Of a DNA stretch of 64,000 nt, positions 26,354 through 34,947 are shown one piece after another. Each line of letters opens with the position of its first letter. Position 1 is the first letter of the stretch. The translations under genes and the position numbers were made by a program. The DNA is from Microbacteriaceae bacterium. GTDB taxonomy: Bacteria; Actinomycetota; Actinomycetes; Actinomycetales; Microbacteriaceae. The notes below the pieces were generated by a model. That model was given only the letters and a program-made list of their open reading frames with translations. It had not been told where the DNA came from and did no database searches. The stretch lies in NCBI GenBank assembly GCA_004297935.1, contig SCRE01000008.1, positions 186,001 through 250,000 on the forward strand. The letters run 5' to 3'.

Positions 26354-27301
26354 TCATTTTCCCCCTGCGCGGGATGAGAGCGAGCCACTGGCCAAGCTCG
26401 GTGGTTTCGAGGCCAGATCGAGCCGCCACCCTTCAGCGAACGCTTTGAGCCGTCGCCTCGTTACAGAGAGGGAGTCACGTCGCAGCGCGAATCGAGCGAC
26501 GGTCCACATGCTCACATAGGCCAGACCGACGATCAGCTGGATCGGCGTCGCGTGACGGCGGGCGACCACGATCCAATTCCTTGAGATCCATCGGACAGCG
26601 AATGGGCCGGTATAGTCGCCGGTCAAGCTGCTGGCTTTGTGGGTCAGGAGCACGTTGCCGGCGACTCGATATTCGTAGCCGTGCTTGCGAGCTCGGATGC
26701 AGAAGTCGACGTCGTCCCCGTAGACGAAGTAGACGGGATCCATAAGGCCGACCTCCTCGAAGACGGTGGGGGCGACGAGCAGGGCGCACGTCGACGCGTA
26801 GTCGACGCCGTAGTTCTCGGGCAGTTCTGCGGGGATGCGCGTTCCCATACCGAGGTGCGTCGCCTTCATCGCTTTGAACGGCTGAATGCGACCATCGGAA
26901 TACCAGACGGATCCGGGTGGCTCGGTGGTCTCGATCACGGGTGAGAGAATCTTCGAATCGTGCTTCATCGCATTCGCGACGAGGTCCGCCACGAACGTGT
27001 CATCGAAGACCGTATCGTTGTTGAGCAGAAGTACCCAGGTGTTGGCATCGGCTATCGCGGCCTCTGTTCCCTGATTGTTGCCCACGGCCACGCCTTCGTT
27101 AGACGTGTTGGCGATAACAGTCATGGACTCGGCCGAGGCATCATCGCGCAGCCGTGAGACGGTGCCGTCCTCTGAATTGTTGTCGATCACATAGAGGTGG
27201 AGTTCGACCCCCTTCTGCGCCCACAGGCAGCGCAGGAACTCGTCGAGCACTCCGACGCTGTTGTAGGTGACGGTGACGACTCCGACTTTAGGCAGGCTCA
27301 T
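26354..27301 (-). CDS. Glycosyltransferase, GT2 family (rhamnosyltransferase-like)
   Basis: The 315-residue GT-A enzyme has KVGVVTVTYNSVGVLDEFL at the start, YVIDNNSEDGTV (~45), NEGVAVGNNQGT (~75), the metal-binding VLLLNNDTVF (DxD variant, ~98) and the acceptor/base region DPVYFVYGDDVDFCIRARKHG (~200). ATG 27301 overlaps the epimerase stop (ATGA). It likely adds a hexose or deoxyhexose to the repeat unit. A hydrophobic C-terminal stretch (IQLIVGLAYVSMWTVARF) suggests membrane contact. Confidence 0.88.
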   Translation of the reverse strand: MSLPKVGVVTVTYNSVGVLDEFLRCLWAQKGVELHLYVIDNNSEDGTVSRLRDDASAESMTVIANTSNEGVAVGNNQGTEAAIADANTWVLLLNNDTVFDDTFVADLVANAMKHDSKILSPVIETTEPPGSVWYSDGRIQPFKAMKATHLGMGTRIPAELPENYGVDYASTCALLVAPTVFEEVGLMDPVYFVYGDDVDFCIRARKHGYEYRVAGNVLLTHKASSLTGDYTGPFAVRWISRNWIVVARRHATPIQLIVGLAYVSMWTVARFALRRDSLSVTRRRLKAFAEGWRLDLASKPPSLASGSLSSRAGGK

Positions 27302-28431
27302 CGAGACATCTCTTTCTCTACCCACGAAAGCAGTTGTGCGAGTCCGTGGCCTAAGTCCGCGCGCGGAACGTATCCGAGCTGATCTTTCGCGTCCCGGAGG
27401 TCGGCGTAAGCCGCTCGGACATCGCCCGCGCGGAAATCATTCGACACACGGGGAGTAGGGGCCCCGGTGAGCTTGCTCAAAAGCTTCGCAACGTCGAGCA
27501 GTGATGAAGCCTTGCCCGATCCGATGTCTACGCAGACATCGCGCGTGGTGGTGTCTTGGATTGCGAGGAAGATCGCGTCCGCCGCATCCGTGACGTTCAC
27601 GAAATCACGCACGATGCCTCCGCCTTCATACACATTGATCTGCTCGCCCGCCAGAGCTTGGCGAGCCATAAGGGTTAGTACGCCGGTGTACGGATTATCG
27701 ATGGCTTGTCCCTCGCCGTATACGTTCTGAAGACGCAGGACGGTGAGCGGGACTCCCAGTCCCAGGCACCAGGCGGCGGCAAGGTTTTCCTGGGCAAGTT
27801 TGGTCGCAGCGTAGACGTTGGAGGGGCGCGCCTCAGAGCAGGAAGCCCTGCTCGGGACAGGAGCCTCCAGTTCTTCCCCGTTCGGCCCTTCTGGCAACCA
27901 CAGCCCGGCAGCAAGTCGCGAGTAATCACGCGGAATGGCCTGTGCAGACCGTTCTGGCTGACCTCGAAGCGACCACCTGCCCTCGCCATAGACGGCGCGG
28001 GATGACGACACGATGAGGCGATCGGGCAGCTTTCCGCTGGCGGAGAGCGCGTCGAGCAGGGTCGCCGTGCCTGTGACGTTGACATGGGCATGACGACGGG
28101 ATTCGAGAAGAGACTGCCCTGTCCCCGTTTCCGCGGCCAGATGAACGACGACGTCGGGACTGAACGCGACGGCCTCGTGCATGACCCGCTCGTCTGCCAC
28201 ATCGCCCTCGACGAAGCTGATCCGTGCCGGCAGGCCCGCGATGCTTCGCCGGTCCTGGTGGACCTGAGGGTGGAGGTTGTCGACGACGAGTATCGCCTCC
28301 GACGGGTGGATTCGTTCGATGACCTTCGTGCCGATGAATCCGAGGCCTCCCGTTAGAAGTACCCTGCGAGGGGGGATGTGAGTCGACTTTCTTTCCATCT
28401 GTGCAGTTTTCTTTCGGTTGCTGATATCCAT
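27298..28431 (-). CDS. NAD-dependent sugar epimerase/dehydratase (extended SDR)
   Basis: The 377-residue protein has the Rossmann motif VLLTGGLGFIGTKVIER, catalytic SSSRAVYGEG and NVYAATKLAQEN (Y-x3-K), and C-terminal LGYVPRADLGHGLAQLL. It supplies or modifies an NDP-sugar precursor (UDP-glucose/galactose epimerase-like, exact substrate unknown). An insertion between the active Ser and Tyr (about 60 residues, RDYSRLAAGLWLPEG...) resembles enzymes acting on UDP-sugars with bulky substituents. ATG 28431 lacks a clear ribosome site; ATG 28398 is possible. Confidence 0.85.
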   Translation of the reverse strand: MDISNRKKTAQMERKSTHIPPRRVLLTGGLGFIGTKVIERIHPSEAILVVDNLHPQVHQDRRSIAGLPARISFVEGDVADERVMHEAVAFSPDVVVHLAAETGTGQSLLESRRHAHVNVTGTATLLDALSASGKLPDRLIVSSSRAVYGEGRWSLRGQPERSAQAIPRDYSRLAAGLWLPEGPNGEELEAPVPSRASCSEARPSNVYAATKLAQENLAAAWCLGLGVPLTVLRLQNVYGEGQAIDNPYTGVLTLMARQALAGEQINVYEGGGIVRDFVNVTDAADAIFLAIQDTTTRDVCVDIGSGKASSLLDVAKLLSKLTGAPTPRVSNDFRAGDVRAAYADLRDAKDQLGYVPRADLGHGLAQLLSWVEKEMSR

Positions 28432-28446
28432 AGAGTGAGGAGGCGA

Positions 28447-30018
28447 TCAGGCGCGAATACGATTTGCGATTATGCGGAGACGCCCCGTGATCTCGAGCTT
28501 GAGGGAGTGCGAGATGGATAGGGTCCACACGAGCCCGAAGCTGAGCAAAACGGAAAGAACCACAGCGGATATGAAAAGGCCGCTACCCACCGCGCGCATC
28601 CACGGTTCGATGAGCGCCATGGTTACGGCAGGAATCGTGCAGGCCATCGGTATCGATACCGAGCGAGAGACGTGCGAAGCCGAGAGCGTCCAGGAGAATC
28701 CCGCTGCGTGTCGAGACCAGGCCACGGCCATGATCACACCGAGGATTCCTGCGAGAAGACCTCCGGCCACGACACCAGCAGCACCGAAAAGAAGGCCGAA
28801 TGAAATGCTCGCGGCGAGATTCACCGCGGCCTCGATCATCGGCTGAAAGACGACGCGGTGGTGTGTTGCGGTTGCCACAAAGCCGAAGGTGAGCGGTGTC
28901 ATAGTCAGTCGGATCGAGCCTGCCAGGATCAGTCCGACGACGATCAACGACGTTGTGCCATCCGAACCCTGCAGAAAGCCCGAAGCCGCTAGGGCGGCCC
29001 CTGATGCGGACCCCACGATCACAAGGACGCCGAGCACCACAGCGTTTATCCGGGAAGCCACGACAACGGTTCTGGAGAGCCTCACTCGATCTCCCTGAGC
29101 AGCTTGGTACCCCAATTCAGAAAGGAGTGGGGACATGATCGCGTTGTCGACACCGGCGATGGACAGGACGAAGATGGTGGCGATCGAATAGACGACGACA
29201 GCCTTGAAGTCAACACGGCCGACGATTGCCGTGCCTGCTGCGGTGACCACGAGCGTACAGACGTTCCAAACCATGAGGGGACCGGAGTAGCGCAGAAGAT
29301 GACCCACCCGGGTTCCCTTGAGCACTACCCTCTCTGTTCCGATGGCGCCACGTCGAAGTCCTCGGAATTCCTTGAAGAACGAACCGAGAAGAAGGAGGAA
29401 GCCGAGGGCCAAGGGCAGGGAGTATCCGACAGCGAGAGCGGCCAGGTCGCGGTCCAGAAGACCGACGCCGACGATACTCACGAGCGACACGGCCCGAGCG
29501 GTCGCCATGACCATGGAAGGAAACACGGACCGCTGGTGACCCGCATAGTACGCTGAGAGCACGTTGATCGCGAGGTTCGCCGCTTGCCCAACAGTCAGGA
29601 TGACAAGCGCGAGCGAACCCTGTTGCGCCAGAGCACTCGGGATAGCAGGAAAAATGGAGTCGAGTCGAACCGCGCTCCAAACGAGGAAACCGAATGCTAC
29701 AGCCGCGACGAACAACACCGCCTTGACACCAGCCCAAGCTATTCTGGCGGCGCCGAAGGCGTCGTTCAAGCCGACCCATCTGGCAACGTTGGCTTGAACA
29801 GCTGCTTGAAGACCAAGATCCAAGTAGGTTACATAGGTCGATACCGAGAAGATGACCGCCCAGACCCCATAGGCATCCCTGGGGAGCATCCACAGCAGGA
29901 TCAGCGGGACAAGAAGGTTTTCGAAGCTTCCGGATAGCGCACGTCCAAGGTTGGCAGCAGCATTTATGGCCAGTACGGCACGCTTTCCCCGGACGGAGGA
30001 GACATCTTTCGTTGTCAC
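28447..30018 (-). CDS. Wzx-like polysaccharide flippase (MOP superfamily)
   Basis: The 523-residue protein has 12-14 predicted helices spread over its whole length and begins VRGKRAVLAINAAANLGRAL as in oligosaccharide flippases. It should translocate undecaprenyl-linked repeat units across the membrane to the polymerase. GTG 30018 follows GGTGGA. It lies between the priming transferase and the epimerase in the same orientation. Confidence 0.85.
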   Translation of the reverse strand: MTTKDVSSVRGKRAVLAINAAANLGRALSGSFENLLVPLILLWMLPRDAYGVWAVIFSVSTYVTYLDLGLQAAVQANVARWVGLNDAFGAARIAWAGVKAVLFVAAVAFGFLVWSAVRLDSIFPAIPSALAQQGSLALVILTVGQAANLAINVLSAYYAGHQRSVFPSMVMATARAVSLVSIVGVGLLDRDLAALAVGYSLPLALGFLLLLGSFFKEFRGLRRGAIGTERVVLKGTRVGHLLRYSGPLMVWNVCTLVVTAAGTAIVGRVDFKAVVVYSIATIFVLSIAGVDNAIMSPLLSELGYQAAQGDRVRLSRTVVVASRINAVVLGVLVIVGSASGAALAASGFLQGSDGTTSLIVVGLILAGSIRLTMTPLTFGFVATATHHRVVFQPMIEAAVNLAASISFGLLFGAAGVVAGGLLAGILGVIMAVAWSRHAAGFSWTLSASHVSRSVSIPMACTIPAVTMALIEPWMRAVGSGLFISAVVLSVLLSFGLVWTLSISHSLKLEITGRLRIIANRIRA

Positions 30019-30172
30019 GACAGTTCCACCCGAAGAACGTTTCCATCCTCCGAACTGCCCGCCACGGCCACGATCGCCGTACTGCGCCCGTCCTGTTCAT
30101 GAGGCAGGTGAACACACGTGGAGCCGCCGCGTCGTCGCGCTCTATGATCCATTCGTCAGCTGCCTGTCACCG

Positions 30173-31654
30173 TCAGAGCGCCTCGTTGCCGGGCGACAAT
30201 ACGGCTCTGAAGGTCCTCCAAAGGATCACGAAGTCTCCCGTCATGGACCAATTCTCAACGTAGTAGAGGTCGAGGCGGATGGCGTCCTCCCAAGACAGCG
30301 AAGAGCGTCCGCTGACCTGCCAAAGCCCGCTCATGCCTGGCTTGAGCAACAATCGGCGACGGGCCGCGTCATCGTATAACGCGACTTCACCGTCGCGCTG
30401 CGGCCGGGGGCCGACCAAGCTCATGTCGCCACGGAAGACATTGAGCAGCTGGGGGAACTCATCGAGAGAGTATTTCCGAAGACGGCGCCCGACTGACGTG
30501 ATCCTCGGATCGTTCTGCACCTTGAATAGCGGCGTGTCATCGGTGCCCTGCTCGGCCAGGAGCATAGCCAGGTCCGAGTCGGCGTTCACCTTCATCGATC
30601 GAAACTTCAACATGACGAAGTGGCGGCCTTTGTACCCGACCCGTTCCTGCTTGAAGAACACAGGGCCTGGGCTGGTGAACTTGACGAGAATCGCCAGCAC
30701 GGCGAAGAAGGGCGCGCTGAGGACGAGCAGAACGGTGGAACCGACGATATCGAACGCGCGCTTGGCGAAGAGCGCGCGGCCCTCGTAACGCGGAGTCTCC
30801 ACATGGATCAGCGGCAGCCCTGCGACCGGCCGTGTGTGAATACGGGGTCCGCCGATGTCCGTGAGGCTCGGCGCGACAATAAGGTGCTGGCGGCCCAGTT
30901 CCAGACCCCAACTCAGCTCACGAACGCGGTTGGGGGGCAGATCATCGGAACTCGTGATGATGACTGTGTCCGCCCCGCTGCTTCCCAGTGCGCCCTGGAG
31001 ATCGGTGACGTTGCCATAAATCGGGATGCTCGTGCCGGACAAAACCCCGACACCATCCCCGCTGGCAGTGCAGGCTCCCACTACCCAATAGCCAGCCGCA
31101 GGCTGTCTTCCCAACTGCAAGGCAAGGTGTTCCATGCTTGCCAGTGACCCCACGAGGAGCACGCGTGAGGAATATCGTCCGTGCGCGCGATGCACATTCA
31201 ACCACTGACGCCACATCCACCGTGACAGCATCAGCACGACAAGACCGATCGGGAACGCAAGCAGAATGTATCCGCGGGCGAAATCAACGTGAAACAGAAA
31301 GGCCACGATCGCGACGAGACCGAACAGCCGCAGACTGGCGTTCGCGATGAGTTTGTACTCGGTGCTGCCCGTGCCGACTATGCGATAGCCGCGAGTACCG
31401 TAGATGTTGAGCATGAGCGTCCACGTTGCGACCAGGACACTCGAGAGCAGACTATAACTGACGGCGACGTCGTTGAGGTTGCCACGGAATGTCACGTTAG
31501 CCGCGTCGAACCCGAACCAGAAGAGTTGCACGCCGAAGACGACCCAGATCAGAACGAGCAAATCGGTGGCCGCGAGGCGGCGGGCATAGGACAAACGCCA
31601 GTCATGCTCGACGTGCTGAGGCGTGGCAGTCTCCTGCCTTGTATCATCGATCAT
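30173..31654 (-). CDS. Priming undecaprenyl-phosphate sugar phosphotransferase (WbaP/CpsE type)
   Basis: The 493-residue protein has the polyisoprenyl-phosphate hexose-1-phosphate transferase layout: four N-terminal helices (~35-130), a Rossmann-like central region (VLLVGSLASMEHLALQLG, DTVIITSSDDLPPN) and a C-terminal catalytic domain beginning KRAFDIVGSTVLLVLSAPFF, with SPGPVFFKQERVGYKGRHF, KFRSMKVNAD, RRLRKYSLDEFPQLLNVFRG and the terminal LKPGMSGLWQVSGRS. It transfers the first sugar phosphate onto undecaprenyl phosphate. It heads the minus-strand arm of the locus. Confidence 0.93.
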   Translation of the reverse strand: MIDDTRQETATPQHVEHDWRLSYARRLAATDLLVLIWVVFGVQLFWFGFDAANVTFRGNLNDVAVSYSLLSSVLVATWTLMLNIYGTRGYRIVGTGSTEYKLIANASLRLFGLVAIVAFLFHVDFARGYILLAFPIGLVVLMLSRWMWRQWLNVHRAHGRYSSRVLLVGSLASMEHLALQLGRQPAAGYWVVGACTASGDGVGVLSGTSIPIYGNVTDLQGALGSSGADTVIITSSDDLPPNRVRELSWGLELGRQHLIVAPSLTDIGGPRIHTRPVAGLPLIHVETPRYEGRALFAKRAFDIVGSTVLLVLSAPFFAVLAILVKFTSPGPVFFKQERVGYKGRHFVMLKFRSMKVNADSDLAMLLAEQGTDDTPLFKVQNDPRITSVGRRLRKYSLDEFPQLLNVFRGDMSLVGPRPQRDGEVALYDDAARRRLLLKPGMSGLWQVSGRSSLSWEDAIRLDLYYVENWSMTGDFVILWRTFRAVLSPGNEAL

Positions 31655-31934
31655 CTGTCCCCAAAAACAAATTAGTCATCGTGTACACGGCGGCTACGGA
31701 GAAAGCTTACTCGCCGACCAACACGGCATAGGCTCCACGACAGCTCCAGCGTTAATCTGACACACCCACGTCAATGTGCTGCTAACGACTTGTGCCGTTC
31801 GGGCAACTTCTCTGTCGATACCTGCCTGTTGATGTGTTGCTCGCTTCTTTGTGGTGGTTCAGGGACGCGGCTAAACCTTGCGCTGAGAGCGAAACTCGTG
31901 CATCGGTCATGGCAACCCTGCTTGGCTTGGTGCC
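31655..31934. other. 280-nt intergenic region right of the polysaccharide locus
   Basis: This stretch lies between the divergent priming transferase and the frameshifted epimerase and must contain the promoter of the minus-strand polysaccharide arm. I see no gene. It contains one copy (31793-31822) of a 30-bp element repeated ahead of aceE. Confidence 0.4.
31793..31822 (+). repeat. 30-bp element, copy 1 (partner ahead of aceE)
   Basis: CGTTCGGGCA-A-CTTCTCTGTCGATACC here matches 34865-34894 with two differences over 30 nt. It lies in non-coding DNA ~110 nt ahead of the frameshifted epimerase. Confidence 0.75.
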
Positions 31935-32917
31935 ATGCGGCTGCTGATTCTGGGTGGCACTGCATGGCTTGGCCGCACGATGGCGGCTGCGGCGCTGGAG
32001 CGAGGCCACGAGGTCGCCTGCTTGGCGCGCGGGTCAGCGGGTGCTGTCGCGAAGGGTGCGCGACTCTTTCGCGCGGATCGGGATCACGACGATGCCTATG
32101 AGCAGGCAGTAGGTCTGCACTGGGACGCGGTGCTCGACGTAGCCCGCCAACCAGGTCAGGTGCGCCGCGCCGTGGCACACCTGGAACCGGTAAGTGCTCG
32201 TTACCTTTTCGTTTCGACCGGCAACGTTTACGCGGACCACCGAGCGTCCGATCAGAACGAGGACGCGCCGCTGTTGCGCGCGCTCACGGGCGAGGCGATG
32301 TCCTCGATGGCACAGTACGGCGAGGCGAAGGTGGCATGCGAGCAGGCCGTGCTGCCGGCCGAAGCCTGATCGCGCGCGCAGGGTTGATCGGTGGCCCTGG
32401 GGATGAGTCCGGTCGGTCGGGCTATTGGCCGTGGCGGTTCGCGACAGCTGCCGGAACCGATCATGCCGTGCTTGTGCCGGGCGATCCACGGCAGCAGAGT
32501 CAGCTGATCGACGTGCGGGATCTCGCAGCCTGGCTCGTGCGGTGTGCTGAGGACGGCACCGCAGGTACCTTCAACACCACCGCCAACCGCATGGCCCTGT
32601 CCGAGCATCTGGCGATCGCGCGTGGCATTGCAGGCCACGCGGGGCGCGTCGTTTCGGCTTCGACGGAATGGCTGAGCGGGCAAGGCGTGAACAGTTGGGC
32701 CGGGCCGCGATCGCTGCCACTGTGGCTCGACGATCCGAACTGGTTCGGCTTCACGACACGCGACTCGAGCCGCGCCGAAGCAGCCGGCCTCTCGGCTCGA
32801 CCTCTGAAGCAGACGCTCAGCGACGTCCTCGAGTGGGAGCAATCGCGACCGCAAGCGGGTCCGCACGGCGCAGGCCTCACCGACACCGAAGAAAGCGAAC
32901 TCCTAGCGCGCGCTTGA
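31935..32917 (+). pseudogene. NAD-dependent epimerase/reductase, frameshifted
   Basis: The first frame (31935 to the TGA ending 32369) encodes MRLLILGGTAWLGRTMAAAA (Rossmann motif), RYLFVSTGNVYADH and YGEAKVACEQAVL (Y-x3-K). The continuation, GRSLIARAGLIGGPGDESGR to the C terminus, is in another frame and ends at 32917. Joined, they give an intact ~325-residue SDR-type reductase; the break lies between ~32336 and 32366 and corresponds to a single-base loss (or gain of two). Either the gene is dead or the assembly has a one-base error. No programmed slippery sequence is obvious. Confidence 0.8.
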
Positions 32918-32974
32918 GCGGCTCGTGCTCCTCTGTGTTGGCTGGTCACGCAAAACCTACGGGCGGCGAAACCA

Positions 32975-33008
32975 TTTTCTTCACGACCCTGTTTTCTTCA
33001 CGACCCTG
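32975..33008. repeat. 17-bp perfect tandem duplication
   Basis: TTTTCTTCACGACCCTG is repeated twice head-to-tail (32975-32991, 32992-33008) in the non-coding gap between the frameshifted epimerase and the phosphoesterase gene. Confidence 0.85.
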
Positions 33009-33149
33009 TGTCGCCGGCGATCCGACAATGACTCTCTTTGTCGGCGTAAGCGTCCTCGCCCGGCAATACGGGATTCATCGCGGCACTGTATGGGCGAAGA
33101 CGATTGCGCCTATCGCCGCCTGAGCATGTGTTCGTGGCATCCTGGACGC

Positions 33150-33905
33150 ATGCTCTCGACCGTCGCGGTGCTCTCCGATATTCACGGAGTGCTCCCTGCG
33201 CTCGAGCGAGTGCTCGCGGAGCCTGCGGTCGCCGAAGCTGAGCTGATCGTCGTGACCGGTGACCACACCTGGGGTCCGCAGCCGACTCAGGTTCTCGACC
33301 GTCTCGTCTCGCTTGGCGACAGGGTGGTGCTGGTGCGAGGCAACGCCGACCGGGAGTTGCTCCACATGTCACGCGGCATCAATGTTGGCCTCGGGGATGA
33401 CCCGCTCTCGGCCTGGGGAGCGGCGCAGCTCCGGAGCGAGCATCAGGAGTTGCTTGATGCGATGCCTGAGCAGATCACGCTTGAGATCAAAGGCTTCGGG
33501 TTGGTCCGGTTCTGCCATGCCACACCCCGCAACGATGAGGAAGTCGCACTCGTTGACAGTCGGCTCGAACGCTGGGCTGACGTGCTCAGTGATCTCCCGC
33601 GCGAGGTAGGCACGGTCGTCTGCGGGCACACGCACATGCCGTTCCTTCGGATTGTCGAGGGCAGGCTCATCGTGAACTCCGGCAGCGTCGGGTTGCCCTA
33701 CGGTCGCGGCGGTGCACACTGGGCGATCCTCGCCGACGGCACAGTCTCACTGGGGCGCACGCTCATCGATCCCGATGGCCTCATCGGAGATGTAGTTACT
33801 GGTTCCTCGCTTCCGTCGGTTGCGCAATGGGCTGAAGAGAACCTCCGCAACCCCGCCAGCGACATCGAAGCGCTCCAGACCTTCGGCCCGCGGGACGGAC
33901 GCTAA
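33150..33905 (+). CDS. Calcineurin-like metallophosphoesterase (YfcE family)
   Basis: The 251-residue protein begins MLSTVAVLSDIHGVLPALER with the D-x-H metal motif, then VVTGDHTWGPQP (GD), VRGNADRELL (GN-x-D), RFCHATPRNDEE and VCGHTHMPFLR (GHxH) in the canonical order, so both metals should bind. The family hydrolyses phosphodiesters or phosphomonoesters; the substrate is unknown. ATG 33150 is chosen because the family starts just before the D-x-H motif; ATG 33126 is an alternative. It stands alone between non-coding gaps. Confidence 0.88.
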   Translation: MLSTVAVLSDIHGVLPALERVLAEPAVAEAELIVVTGDHTWGPQPTQVLDRLVSLGDRVVLVRGNADRELLHMSRGINVGLGDDPLSAWGAAQLRSEHQELLDAMPEQITLEIKGFGLVRFCHATPRNDEEVALVDSRLERWADVLSDLPREVGTVVCGHTHMPFLRIVEGRLIVNSGSVGLPYGRGGAHWAILADGTVSLGRTLIDPDGLIGDVVTGSSLPSVAQWAEENLRNPASDIEALQTFGPRDGR

Positions 33906-34135
33906 CGCTGGACGGTGCGTTACGAAACACTCATGGCGACGCTCGACGCGAGCGATTGCGGGAAGTTTCACTCGGCCGATGTGAGTGTCGTCTTGCAACT
34001 CTCGCAGGTGCCGAGTGGCGTGACCGGGGTGCCGACCTGTGGGAAGTGCAGGCAGCGGTCGCTCCGATGCGCGGCTACAGGCAGGCGACGATGCTCAACC
34101 TGCGGACGTCGCAAGTTTGAACATCGAACATTGGG

Positions 34136-34208
34136 TGGACCCTGCCGGGATCGAACCGACGACATCCACGGTGTAAACGTGGCGCTCTACCAGCTGAGCT
34201 AAAGGTCC
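34136..34208 (-). tRNA. tRNA-Val (anticodon UAC)
   Basis: On the minus strand the acceptor arms GGACCTT and AGGGTCC pair over 7 bp, the D arm GCTCAGCTGGTAGAGC, anticodon stem CCACG/CGTGG with loop TTTACAC (anticodon TAC) and T-loop GGTTCGATCC are all present. Length 73 nt; the 3' CCA is not encoded as such (discriminator A followed by CCCA). Confidence 0.95.
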
Positions 34209-34264
34209 ATCGCGCGCGTGGCCGCGCGCGTGATGCGAAGCAAGTTTAACAGCATCCGCTTGGC

Positions 34265-34732
34265 TCACGCGGCGTGCAGCTCCTCCAGCGCGGCGCGGTA
34301 CGCGTCGAGGGAGCGTGCCTCACCCGGGGCGGTGATGAAGCTCTCGCGGATGACGCCTCCAGCGTCGATCAGGAACGTCGCGCGGTTGGCGAATCCCTTG
34401 TCATCCAGGAAGACGCCGTACTCCTTCGCGACCTGGCCGTGCGGCCAGAAGTCGGCCAGCAAGGAGAAGTTGTAGCCCTCCTGCTCCGCCCACGCACGCA
34501 GCGAGTACTTCGAGTCGACGGAGACGCCGAGCAGTTCTACATCTTCCGCCGCGAAGAGCTCGAGATTGTCGCGCAGTTCGCACAGCTCGCCCGTGCACGT
34601 TCCGGAGAATGCGAACGGGAAGAAGACGAGTGCAACCGCCTTGCGGCCGGCGAAGTCGCTGAGCCGGATCGGCTTGCCGAACTGGTTCGGAAGCTCGAAG
34701 TCAGGAGCGAGCGTGTCGTTCTCCAGAGCCAT
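34265..34732 (-). CDS. Peroxiredoxin (AhpE/BCP type)
   Basis: The 155-residue protein starts MALENDTLAPDFELPNQFGK and contains FFPFAFSGTCTGELCELRDN, where the first Cys (after GT) is the peroxidatic residue. The second Cys five residues later is the position of the resolving Cys in BCP-type enzymes, whereas AhpE proteins usually have only one. It reduces peroxides in the cytoplasm. ATG 34732 is preferred for its distance from AAGGA; an adjacent ATG at 34735 exists. Confidence 0.9.
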   Translation of the reverse strand: MALENDTLAPDFELPNQFGKPIRLSDFAGRKAVALVFFPFAFSGTCTGELCELRDNLELFAAEDVELLGVSVDSKYSLRAWAEQEGYNFSLLADFWPHGQVAKEYGVFLDDKGFANRATFLIDAGGVIRESFITAPGEARSLDAYRAALEELHAA

Positions 34733-34864
34733 CATCTGTCCTTTCAGGTGGACCCGGCTCACCGTCGCCAGGCACAAACCGACAGCCTAGACCGGTTCGA
34801 TGAGTATGACCCAATACGGACTCAACGGTGCCGGCCTCCGCTGCGACAGAAGTATCGTCTAGGC

Positions 34865-34894
34865 TGACGTTCGGGCACCTTCTCTGTCGATACC
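34865..34894 (+). repeat. 30-bp element, copy 2, in the aceE leader
   Basis: This copy (CGTTCGGGCACCTTCTCTG then TCGATACC) lies 53 nt ahead of the aceE start, within the expected promoter/5' untranslated region. It matches 31793-31822 at 28 of 30 positions. Confidence 0.75.
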
Positions 34895-34947
34895 CGACAA
34901 CACAAGTGGCCAACTCCCGATCTGACCCATACAAGAAAGAGGTCGAG

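Noticed and set aside
33915-34202. Plus-strand ORF with CxxC...CxxC spacing resembling a zinc ribbon (TCGKC, CSTC)
   Set aside because: It runs through the antisense of tRNA-Val, has no ribosome site at its GTG, and its Arg/Cys-rich tail looks like an out-of-frame GC-rich reading.
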